Source: Sandaracinus sp. (GTDB lineage Bacteria; Myxococcota_A; Polyangia; Polyangiales; Houyiibacteriaceae). From it: a stretch of DNA of 64,000 bases. Positions 45,373 to 53,078 of this stretch are shown one piece after another. The position numbers and the translations under genes are program-made. The stretch is from contig PABA01000154.1 of NCBI GenBank assembly GCA_002699025.1, positions 1 through 64,000 of the forward strand, in the 5' to 3' direction. Below the pieces are notes generated by a model. That model worked only from the letters and a program-made list of their open reading frames with translations, was not told the origin of the DNA and made no database searches. The number at the start of each line of letters is the position of its first letter. Positions within the stretch are counted from its first letter, which is position 1.

Positions 45373-46347
45373 TCAGGCGACAACTCTTGCCCACACTCGC
45401 CAGCGGGCGCAGGAGGCAGGTTGGGACGCGAGGTTGTCGCCGACGTGTATCACTCGGCCAGCAATGACCCGTCGCACTCGGTGAACGAGCAGGCTGTCTG
45501 GCGTGACGATCAAGACGAGCTCGCCGCGGGGGGGAGTGTGGGTGAGCTTCTCCACCTGCACGACCTCACCCATCGGGATCGTCGATTCCATCGAGGTTCC
45601 CGCCACCACCACGCGTGCTCGGCCGCGCGCCAGCTTTCGTTCGAGGTCCCGCAGACGGTGAGCGTGAGACCGCTTCATGCGATGGCCCAGGAGCACAGCG
45701 TGGGAGCCGAGCATCCATAGCTTGCGTGGGACCGGGACGAAGCCCGCCTGGGTGCCACGCCAAACATGCGATCGCTCGAGCCAGAGGCCATGCTCGAACA
45801 TTCGTCGCTGCTCTTCCTCGAAGCCGCCCACGTCGTCGGGGAGTCGGCGCGAGACGAGAGGCCGAAGGCCGAGGCGTACGCGCGTGAAGCCGTGCAGCCC
45901 GAACGTGCCTCGGTCGCGAAGCACTCGGGCCATCTCGGCGTAGACCTCGTCGAGGCGGGCGCCTCGGTAGCCTCCATACCCCGAAACGACGGAGTCGAAA
46001 GCCTCATCGGCAAAGGGCAGGCGACGGTTCGATGCCTGGACCGTTCGGACGCAGGCTGGAGCTTTCAGGCCCAGTGTTCGCGAGAGGTCCACGCTCACCC
46101 GCCTGCGAGCTGGGATCTGTTCGATGAGGCGGCCGGTGCCTCCCCCGAGCTCGAGGCAGCTCTCTGGTGAGCCGACGTGGTCGATGATGCATCGGTCCGC
46201 GATCGCGAGCCTCCGACGCAGGCCGGGCTTTGCGAGCCGCTCGACGTATCGCTCTCCGCTCGGCCCCTCGTACGCGGGGCGTAGGCTCAGCTCGTCCAGG
46301 TCATCGTTTCCCACGTCGGCCTCGTTGGTACTCTGTCGCGTGGACAT
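45373..46347 (-). CDS. Methyltransferase fused to an S24/S26-type peptidase domain
   Basis: A 324-aa protein. The N-terminal SAM methyltransferase (about 45-180) has ESCLELGGGTGRLIEQI (motif I) and FDSVVSGYGGYRG. The C-terminal region (about 245-324) has VVVAGTSMESTIPMGEVVQVEK and LLVHRVRRVIAGRVIHVGDN, the GxSMxPTI and HRV/GDN pattern of signal-peptidase-like S24/S26 enzymes with the Ser present. Convergent with the precursor-like gene (66-nt gap). Such a peptidase could cleave the leader (inference). ATG 46347 overlaps the ATG of the divergent MoxR-like gene; GTG 46314 would be a later start. Confidence 0.75.
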   Translation of the reverse strand: MSTRQSTNEADVGNDDLDELSLRPAYEGPSGERYVERLAKPGLRRRLAIADRCIIDHVGSPESCLELGGGTGRLIEQIPARRRVSVDLSRTLGLKAPACVRTVQASNRRLPFADEAFDSVVSGYGGYRGARLDEVYAEMARVLRDRGTFGLHGFTRVRLGLRPLVSRRLPDDVGGFEEEQRRMFEHGLWLERSHVWRGTQAGFVPVPRKLWMLGSHAVLLGHRMKRSHAHRLRDLERKLARGRARVVVAGTSMESTIPMGEVVQVEKLTHTPPRGELVLIVTPDSLLVHRVRRVIAGRVIHVGDNLASQPASCARWRVWARVVA

Positions 46348-47275
46348 GAAGTCGAGCCAGGTCGCGTCGTCGCTCGTGGAGCGGGTCGGAGACGTCCTTC
46401 AGGGGAAGGAGGAGGTGGTGCGGCTCGTGGTGGTCGCGCTCTTGGCGCGGGGGCACGTGCTGGTGGAGGACGTGCCGGGGGTGGGGAAGACGACGTTGGC
46501 GCGGGCGCTGGCCGCGAGCCTGGGGCTCTCGTTCCGGCGGCTCCAGTTCACCTCGGACTTGATGCCAGCGGACGTGCTCGGGGGCAACGTCTTCGACCGG
46601 GAGACGGGGGCGTTCCGCTTCCGGAAGGGGCCGGTCTTCACGCAGGTGCTGCTCGCGGACGAGATCAACCGGACGACGCCGAAGACCCAGTCGGCGCTGC
46701 TCGAGGCGATGGACGAGAAGCAGGTCTCCATCGACGGCGAGACGCACGCGCTCGACGAGCCCTTCTTCGTGCTCGCCACGCAGAACCCGCAGGACTTCTA
46801 CGGCACCTTCCCGCTCCCGGAGTCGCAGCTCGACCGCTTCCTCGTGCGCCTGCGCATCGGCTACCCGCCGCCGGAGATCGAGCGGCGCGTGCTCGAGACC
46901 CGGCGCGCGGCGGACCCGGTGGCGGAGCTCGAGCCGGTGGTCACGGCGGAGGCCCTGCGGGAGGCGCAGGCGGCGGTGGACGGCGTGAAGGTGGACGGCG
47001 CGGTGCTCGACTACCTGCACGGCATCGTGCTGGCGACGCGGGAGCACGCGCTGGTCGAGGTCGGCGCGTCGACGCGGGCGGCGCTCGCCTTCGCGCGGGC
47101 GGTGCGGGCCCACGCGCTGGTGGACGGGCGCGACTACGTGCTCCCGGACGACGTGAAGGCGCTGGTGCTGCCGGTGCTCAGCCACCGCATCCGCACGCGG
47201 GGCGGCGACGGGGCGCGGGCGGACGCGGAGGCGGTGCTGCGCGAGATCCGCGAGCAGGCGGCCGTCCCCGTCTGA
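46346..47275 (+). CDS. MoxR-type AAA+ ATPase
   Basis: A 309-aa ATPase: Walker A VEDVPGVGKTTLARA (about 35-50), Walker B LLADEINRTTPKTQSALLEAMDE, sensor ATQNPQDFYGTFPLPESQLDRF. MoxR AAA+ proteins act as chaperones for the assembly or activation of partner complexes. The following genes encode DUF58 and transglutaminase proteins, the classical partners. ATG 46346 overlaps the divergent ATG of the methyltransferase-peptidase gene. GTG 46340 is just upstream. Confidence 0.92.
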   Translation: MKSSQVASSLVERVGDVLQGKEEVVRLVVVALLARGHVLVEDVPGVGKTTLARALAASLGLSFRRLQFTSDLMPADVLGGNVFDRETGAFRFRKGPVFTQVLLADEINRTTPKTQSALLEAMDEKQVSIDGETHALDEPFFVLATQNPQDFYGTFPLPESQLDRFLVRLRIGYPPPEIERRVLETRRAADPVAELEPVVTAEALREAQAAVDGVKVDGAVLDYLHGIVLATREHALVEVGASTRAALAFARAVRAHALVDGRDYVLPDDVKALVLPVLSHRIRTRGGDGARADAEAVLREIREQAAVPV

Positions 47276-47671
47276 CGCACGCCGGGGGCCGCTCTTCCGT
47301 CGGCGCTCCCGGTCTCTCGGGTGTCGGCGTGGGCGCTCGAGCGGGGCTGCCCTCGTCGAGCGTGCGGAGCGGCGGCGCCCGATCCGCCCGAGAGCGCGCG
47401 GATCGGTGGAGGAGGTGGCCACCGCCCGACCAGGAGCTCTCGGGGACCTCGAACGCCTCGAGGTCAGGAAGGAGCGCGCGCCCCGCGTCACGCTCGGCCC
47501 CCCGGCGCGACTCTTCGGAAGCGCCCGGCGACCCGGCGGCGTTCCCCTCTCGCGCGCGAGAAAGCTGGTCGCGCCGAGGCGTTTGGCGCCATGCTTCCAG
47601 GGCGGTTGACTGAACGGGACGAGAGCGGGCGCGCCGCGGATTCGAGCCGCGTGCGGCGACCGGAGCGGACG
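47276..47671. other. Intergenic region without a recognised gene
   Basis: A 396-nt gap between the MoxR ATPase and DUF58 genes. Both strands have open frames, but they are Arg/Ser/Ala-rich and lack domain features. No clear promoter or terminator is visible. The start of the DUF58 gene at 47672 was chosen from its own N-terminal sequence. Confidence 0.5.
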
Positions 47672-48760
47672 ATGTCGCGCGCGCAGCGGAAGGCGCGGCG
47701 GCGGGCGACGCGCCGGCGGAGCTTCCGCTTCACCCGCGAGGGGAAGGTGTTCGTCTCGGTCACCCTCGGCGTCGGCCTCGCCGCCGTCAACACCGGCAAC
47801 AACCTCCTCTACCTCGTGCTGGGCCTGATGCTCAGCCTCCTCCTCGTCAGCGGCGCCCTCAGCGACGTCGCCCTCTGGAAGCTCCGCTTCCGCCGTCGCC
47901 TCCCCCGCCGCCTCTTCGCGGGCGCCCCGGCCCTGGTGGAGCTCGCCGTCACCAACGGGAAGGGGCGCCTCCCCTCCTACGCCCTCGAGGTGCGCGAGGT
48001 CTTCGCCGATCCCCTCCCGGACCCGGAGGAGGCCGCTCCGCCCCGCGCCTTCTTCCTGAAGATCGAGCCCGCCTCCACGGCCCACGCCACCTACCGCTGG
48101 ACCCCGCCCCGCCGCGGCCGCCACGGGCTCCGCGGGCTCCAGATCCTCACCCGCTACCCCTTCGGCCTCATCGAGAAGGGCCGCTTCCTCCCGGCCGAGG
48201 CCGAGCTCGTCGTCTACCCGGCCCGCACCCCCGTCGACGTCCGCTCCGTGCTCGGCGCCTCCCCCGGCGACCGCGCCGCCCCCCGCCGCCTCGGCCACGG
48301 CGGCGAGGTCACGGGCCTCCGCGAGTACCGCGACGGCGACGACGCCCGCGCCATCCACTGGCGCCGCAGCGCCGCCCTCGACCGCCTGGTGGTCCGGGAG
48401 CGCGCCGCCGACGTCAACGCCCGCCTCGCCATCCTCCTCGACGACGCCGAGCCGGCCCACGCGAGCGACGCGGACCGCGCCCTCTGGCGCGCCGCCTTCG
48501 AGGTCGCCGTCTCCGAGGCCGCCTCCCTCGCCGAGGCCGCCCTCGCCCTCGAGGCCGCCGTCGAGGTGCGCACCCGCGCCGGCGCCTCCCCCCTCGCGCT
48601 CCCCGGCGCCCCACCCGACGCGATCTGGCGCTGGCTCGCCCTCCTCGAGACCGTCCCCGCCGACGGCGCCCCGCCCCTCGAGGCCCCCCGCGGCGGCCTG
48701 GTCCACCGCGTCGCCGTGGTCCGCCAAGGCGAGGACGAAGGCGAAGGCGAGGCCGCATGA
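47672..48760 (+). CDS. DUF58 family protein
   Basis: A 362-aa protein with a basic N-terminus and two hydrophobic segments (about 30-65), then a beta-sandwich and a VWA-like region. The DUF58 signature GHGGEVTGLREYRDGDDARAIHWRRSAALDRLVVRE is clear. DUF58 proteins are membrane-associated partners of MoxR ATPases in an uncharacterised assembly. It overlaps the next gene by 4 nt (ATGA), so translation is coupled. ATG 47672 begins the basic N-terminus; the open frame upstream is low-complexity. Confidence 0.88.
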   Translation: MSRAQRKARRRATRRRSFRFTREGKVFVSVTLGVGLAAVNTGNNLLYLVLGLMLSLLLVSGALSDVALWKLRFRRRLPRRLFAGAPALVELAVTNGKGRLPSYALEVREVFADPLPDPEEAAPPRAFFLKIEPASTAHATYRWTPPRRGRHGLRGLQILTRYPFGLIEKGRFLPAEAELVVYPARTPVDVRSVLGASPGDRAAPRRLGHGGEVTGLREYRDGDDARAIHWRRSAALDRLVVRERAADVNARLAILLDDAEPAHASDADRALWRAAFEVAVSEAASLAEAALALEAAVEVRTRAGASPLALPGAPPDAIWRWLALLETVPADGAPPLEAPRGGLVHRVAVVRQGEDEGEGEAA

Positions 48761-50901
48761 GCTTCGGCCGCCTCCACACGCTCGTCACCTATCTCATGGC
48801 GGGCGTCGGTCTCTTCGCCCTATCCCTCGGAGGCGAGCTCTCCCCCGGCGCGCTGGCGCTCCTCTTCCTCGGCTACGCGCTCAGCCTCCCCATCGGCCCG
48901 CGCCTCTGGGCCCGCCCCGCCTACACCTCCTTCTGGAACGGCGCCGTCCTCGCCGTCCTCGGCCTCCAGCTCGTCCGCGGCTTCACCGGCGCGCCCATCC
49001 TCCCGCTCCTCCTCGAGTACGCCGGCTTCCTCCAGCTCGCCAAGCTCTTCCACCGCCGCACCGCCAAGGACCACCAGCACGTCCAAGCCCTCGCCTTCCT
49101 CCACCTCATCGCGGCCACCGTGCTCACCACCGGCATGGAGTACGCGCTCGCCTTCCTCGGCTACGTCCTCCTCACGCCGTGGATGTTCGCGCTCACCCAC
49201 CTCCGCGCCGAGATCGAGATCCAGCACGACCACGACCCGGAGGCCGTCGCCCGCGCCCTCCGGAGCCGCCGCCTCGCCGGCTGGCGCTTCCTCTTCGGCA
49301 CGGCCGCCCTCGCGCTCCCCCTCTTCGTCGTCACCGCCGCCTTCTTCATCCTCTTCCCGCGCGTCGGCATGGGCTTCCTCTCCTTCGGCGCCGGGCACGG
49401 GCGCCAGGTCGCCGGCTTCGGCTCCAACGTGGAGCTCGGCGGCTTCGGGACCATCCGCGACGATCCCACCGTCGTGCTCCGCGTCGTCCCCGACGACCTC
49501 GGCGCGAGCCCGCCCGCGCGCCGCGCCTTTCGCCTGCGCGGCACCAGCTTCGACCTCTACCGGGACGCCGCCTGGAGCCGCAGCGGCTCGACGCCCCGCC
49601 GCCTCCGCCCGCGCTTCGATCACCACGTCCTCGTCCGCGAGCCCCGGGGCGTCGGCGACGAGCGCACCTGGGAGCTGATCCTCGACCCGCTCGACGAGCC
49701 CGTGCTCTTCCTCCCCGAGGGGACCATCGCGCTGAAGATCCCCCCGAAGGTCCAGCGCGGCATGGACGTGCAGCGGCGCATCACCATCGACCGCGGCCTC
49801 GACGTCCGCTACGGCGATCCGAACGGGCTCGCGTTCCGCTACGAGGCGATCCTCGACCCGGGCCTCGAGGGCCTCCCCGCCGAGCTCGACGAGGAGGCGC
49901 GGGACCGCTACCTCTCGCTGCCCCCCGGGCAGGAGCGCATCGCCGCGCTCGCGTCCCGCGTGGCGGGCAGCGGCGACGACCGGGCCCGCGCGGCGCGCCT
50001 GCTCCGCTGGCTCCGCGACTCGGGCGAGTACACCTACTCGCTCGAGCAGCCCGACACGCGCGGCCGCGACCCGCTCGAGGTCTTCCTCTTCGACGCGAAG
50101 CGCGGGCACTGCGAGTACTTCTCGACGGCGCTCGCCGTCTCGCTCCGCACCCAGGGCATCCCCGCGCGCAACGTCACGGGCTTCGTGGGCGGCGTCTACA
50201 ACCCCTACGGGCGCTACTACGCCATCCGCCAGGGCGACGCGCACAGCTGGGTCGAGGCCTACCTCGACGGCGCGTGGGTGCCCCTCGACCCGACGCCGCC
50301 CTCGCGCGAGGCGGCGGCGCCGGCGTCGGAGGGCTTCTTCGCAGACGTGCGCGCCTTCCTCGACGCGATGCGCACGCGCTGGTCGCGGGACGTCGTCGGC
50401 TACGACCTCCGGCAGCAGGTCTCGGGGCTCCGCGGCTTCTTCCGCTGGCTGCGCTCCTTCCGCTCGGAGGAGCGGCGAGGCGCCGAGCGCGAGCGCGGGG
50501 AGGGCGAGGAGCGCGAGCGAAGCGAAGGGGCGGCGCTGCCCTGGAAGGGCATCGTCGGAGGCGTCCTGATCCTCTTCGGGGTGGGGGCGCTCGGGCGCTG
50601 GTGGTGGCGGCGGCGTAGGCGGAAGGGAGAGGGGCCGCCCCCGGCGTCGCGCGAGGCGAGCCAGCTCTATCGGCGCCTCGAGAAGGCCCTGGCTCGGGCG
50701 GGCCGGCCGCGACCGCCGGCCGTGACGCCGCGGGAGCATGCGCGGGCGCTCGAGGACGAGGGCTTCCCGGAGAGCGAGGCCGTGCAGCAGGTCACGGACG
50801 CCTACGAGGCGGCGCGCTTCGGCGGCGAGGCGCTCGATCCAGCGCAGCGCGAGGCGCTGAAGGCGCGCATCCGCGAGGTGGCGCGGGTGCGAGTGCGGTA
50901 G
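48757..50901 (+). CDS. Multi-pass membrane transglutaminase-like protein
   Basis: A 714-aa protein. Six or so transmembrane segments (about 10-205; DUF3488-like) precede a periplasmic transglutaminase-like domain with the catalytic triad: KRGHCEYFSTALA (Cys), GDAHSWVEAY (His) and VPLDPTP (Asp), about 430-510. A final transmembrane segment (about 590-610) and a C-terminal DUF4129-like helical tail follow (PPAVTPREHARALEDEGFPESEA). Third member of the MoxR / DUF58 / transglutaminase triad. It overlaps the DUF58 stop by 4 nt. A copy of its last 87 nt lies just beyond the stop. Confidence 0.9.
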   Translation: MSFGRLHTLVTYLMAGVGLFALSLGGELSPGALALLFLGYALSLPIGPRLWARPAYTSFWNGAVLAVLGLQLVRGFTGAPILPLLLEYAGFLQLAKLFHRRTAKDHQHVQALAFLHLIAATVLTTGMEYALAFLGYVLLTPWMFALTHLRAEIEIQHDHDPEAVARALRSRRLAGWRFLFGTAALALPLFVVTAAFFILFPRVGMGFLSFGAGHGRQVAGFGSNVELGGFGTIRDDPTVVLRVVPDDLGASPPARRAFRLRGTSFDLYRDAAWSRSGSTPRRLRPRFDHHVLVREPRGVGDERTWELILDPLDEPVLFLPEGTIALKIPPKVQRGMDVQRRITIDRGLDVRYGDPNGLAFRYEAILDPGLEGLPAELDEEARDRYLSLPPGQERIAALASRVAGSGDDRARAARLLRWLRDSGEYTYSLEQPDTRGRDPLEVFLFDAKRGHCEYFSTALAVSLRTQGIPARNVTGFVGGVYNPYGRYYAIRQGDAHSWVEAYLDGAWVPLDPTPPSREAAAPASEGFFADVRAFLDAMRTRWSRDVVGYDLRQQVSGLRGFFRWLRSFRSEERRGAERERGEGEERERSEGAALPWKGIVGGVLILFGVGALGRWWWRRRRRKGEGPPPASREASQLYRRLEKALARAGRPRPPAVTPREHARALEDEGFPESEAVQQVTDAYEAARFGGEALDPAQREALKARIREVARVRVR

Positions 50902-50992
50902 AGGGGGCGCGCTTCGGCGGCGTGGCGCTCGATCCAGCGCGGCGCGAGGTGCCGAAGGCGCGCATCCGCGAGGTGGCGCGGGTGCGAGTGCG
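50811..50992. repeat. Duplicated 3' end of the transglutaminase gene
   Basis: Positions 50811-50897 (inside the gene) recur at 50906-50992 with a 95-nt offset and a few substitutions. The stop codon (TAG 50899-50901) lies between the copies. The second copy is untranslated 3' sequence. Confidence 0.92.
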
Positions 50993-51063
50993 AGAGGCGT
51001 CGACGGCGCCATGGAGGTCGAGCGAGGGGACCGTTCCGCCCGCGCCCTCCGAGTGCCTGCCGC

Positions 51064-52245
51064 TCAGCCGGCGGGGGCCTCGTGGGCGCGCGCCGTGCGC
51101 ACCCACTCCTGCTCCTCGCGCGCCGCCTTCAGCACCTTCGGCATCACGCCCGCCTTCCAGGCGATGTAGAGGGGCACCTTCGCGAGCGCCTTCAGGTCGT
51201 CCACGTCGGCGCCGCCCACCTTCAGCGCCGCGGCCACGTGCGCGGCGACCACGCCGAGCCCGACGCCGGCGTAGATCTGCGTCGGCGCGAACGGGATGAA
51301 GAGGAGCACGCCGAGCCCGGCCACGTGCATGGCGAGCGGCAGGAGCAGCAGCTCGAGCAGCGGCTCGGCGAGGCGGAGGTCGCCCCCGAGCACCTCCCGC
51401 GCGAGCGGGGGCGCGTGCTCGCGGAGCATGCGGAAGCGGCCCCCCTCCCAGCGCGCGCGCTGCGTGTCCGAGCCGGCCTCGCCGACCGGGAAGTCGGCCT
51501 TCACCTCGGTCTCGTCCATGAACTCGACCTTGAAGCCGGCGCGCACCAGCTCGAGGTGGTGCTCCAGATCCTCGACCACCGAGCGCGCCGTGTAGGGCAC
51601 GGCCTCGAGGGAGCGGCGGCTCAGGCCGAAGCCGTTGCCGAAGATGCCCGCGCTCAGGCCGAGGCGCGCCCGGCCGCGTGGGCGGAGCACGTTGAAGGCC
51701 GTGAAGGCGATGTTCATGAGGCGCGTGCGCTGCGAGGCGCCGGCGTTCTTCACCGTGTAGCGGCTCTGGACCGCGTCGGCGCCGGCGGCGAACCAGCGCT
51801 CGCTCGCGACCAGGAAGTTCGGCGCGACGGCCGTGTCGGCGTCGACGACCAGCACCGCGTCGAGGTCCGGGAAGCGCTCGAAGAGGTGGTCGAAGGCGTA
51901 CTCGAGGGCCCAGCCCTTGCCGCGGCGCGTGTCGTCGACGCGCTCGAGGACGGTGGCCCCCGCCGCGCGGGCGGCCTCGGCGGTGCCGTCCGAGCAGTTG
52001 TCGGCCACGACGAGGATCTCGACGGCGCCCTTCGGCGCGTCGCATGCGCGGAGGCTCGCGACGCAGTCGGCGATGCCCGCCTCCTCGTCGTGCGCGGGGA
52101 CGACGACGGCGAGCCGGCGGAGGCCCCCGTCGGGCGTGGGCGGGCGGCGCGCGGGGAAGAGGCCGGCGGTCGTGAGGAGGCCGAGCTCGACCGTGCCGGG
52201 GAGCGTGAGGGCGGCGCCGCCGAGGCCGAGGAGGGAGGCGAGCAT
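51064..52245 (-). CDS. Family-2 glycosyltransferase with membrane segments
   Basis: A 393-aa protein. The GT-A domain (about 40-270) has LAVVVPAHDEEAGIADCVASL at its start, the DXD motif as VVDADT, DNCSDGT, and VVEDLEHHLELVRAG (the ED catalytic base region). Hydrophobic segments at the N-terminus (about 5-25) and near 300-350 anchor it in the membrane. The cluster of these features fits polysaccharide- or glycolipid-producing GT2 enzymes with donors such as UDP-sugars. Donor and acceptor are unknown. ATG 52245 is preferred. Stand-alone; divergent from the 52319 gene. Confidence 0.87.
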   Translation of the reverse strand: MLASLLGLGGAALTLPGTVELGLLTTAGLFPARRPPTPDGGLRRLAVVVPAHDEEAGIADCVASLRACDAPKGAVEILVVADNCSDGTAEAARAAGATVLERVDDTRRGKGWALEYAFDHLFERFPDLDAVLVVDADTAVAPNFLVASERWFAAGADAVQSRYTVKNAGASQRTRLMNIAFTAFNVLRPRGRARLGLSAGIFGNGFGLSRRSLEAVPYTARSVVEDLEHHLELVRAGFKVEFMDETEVKADFPVGEAGSDTQRARWEGGRFRMLREHAPPLAREVLGGDLRLAEPLLELLLLPLAMHVAGLGVLLFIPFAPTQIYAGVGLGVVAAHVAAALKVGGADVDDLKALAKVPLYIAWKAGVMPKVLKAAREEQEWVRTARAHEAPAG

Positions 52246-52318
52246 GGGGCGTTGATAGCACGGGCGGCGCGCCGGAGGCGTCCCTCCCGCGCGCCGGTCG
52301 GCCGATCCCCCCGGGTCC

Positions 52319-52912
52319 GTGGCCGACCCCGCACCCGTCGCCGAGCACGCGCGCTCGGGCTGCGCCCATGGCCCCCGCGAGCCATGGTCCCGGGGCGCCG
52401 TGTTCTCGCCGACCATCCGCTGGCTCCTCGTGGCCGTCTCCCTGGGCTTCGGCTTCCACCACCTCTCCGGGGGTCGCTGGCTCGGCCTGCTCTTCGTCGC
52501 GGGCGGCCTGCTCCTCGGCGCCGGCCACTTCCTCTACGGCTCCGTGCGCGCGGCCTTCGGGGCGCTCCGCCGCGGCGACCTCCAGCGCGCCGCGGCCCTC
52601 CTCGAGCGGACGCCCACGCGCTGGCTCACGCCCGAGACGCGCGCCTACCACGCCTGGGTCGAGGCGGCCCTCGCCGAGGCCCGGGGCCGGCTCCCGGAGG
52701 CCCGCGACGCCCTCGGCCGCGCCCTCGAGCTGCCCCTCCGCTCGGACCGCGACCGCGTCCTCGCGCTCGGCACGCTGGCGGCGATCCACGCGAAGCTGGG
52801 CGAGCGCGAGGCCGGCCTCGAGCGCCTCGCCGAGGCAGAAGCCCTCGACCCCGCTCCGCGCGTCCGGCCTCTCCTCGACCGCGTTCGGGGACAGCTCGAG
52901 AAGCGCTCCTGA
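52319..52912 (+). CDS. Small membrane protein with TPR-like domain
   Basis: A 197-aa protein. Two hydrophobic segments (about 33-50 and 54-72) are followed by a helical TPR-like region (RRGDLQRAAALLERTP ... ARGRLPEARDALGRALELP ... LGEREAGLERLAEAEALDP). The start is uncertain: GTG 52319 gives a soluble N-terminal tail, while GTG 52400 would begin just before the membrane part. No ribosome-binding site supports either. Function unknown; TPR modules usually bind partner proteins. Confidence 0.6.
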   Translation: MADPAPVAEHARSGCAHGPREPWSRGAVFSPTIRWLLVAVSLGFGFHHLSGGRWLGLLFVAGGLLLGAGHFLYGSVRAAFGALRRGDLQRAAALLERTPTRWLTPETRAYHAWVEAALAEARGRLPEARDALGRALELPLRSDRDRVLALGTLAAIHAKLGEREAGLERLAEAEALDPAPRVRPLLDRVRGQLEKRS

Positions 52913-53078
52913 GCGTGGCGTGACGCCCCGAATCGGGCTCGGGTGTGACAACCGCGTCGGGCCTCGAGGGCGCTCCGCCGTCGTGTCACCCGTTCGTCAC
53001 GCGCCGGCACGGAGCCTGCGTTGACCGCCTCCGGGTCGAGTGACACTTTGGCACGAACCTCACAGGGAGAGCATACGT

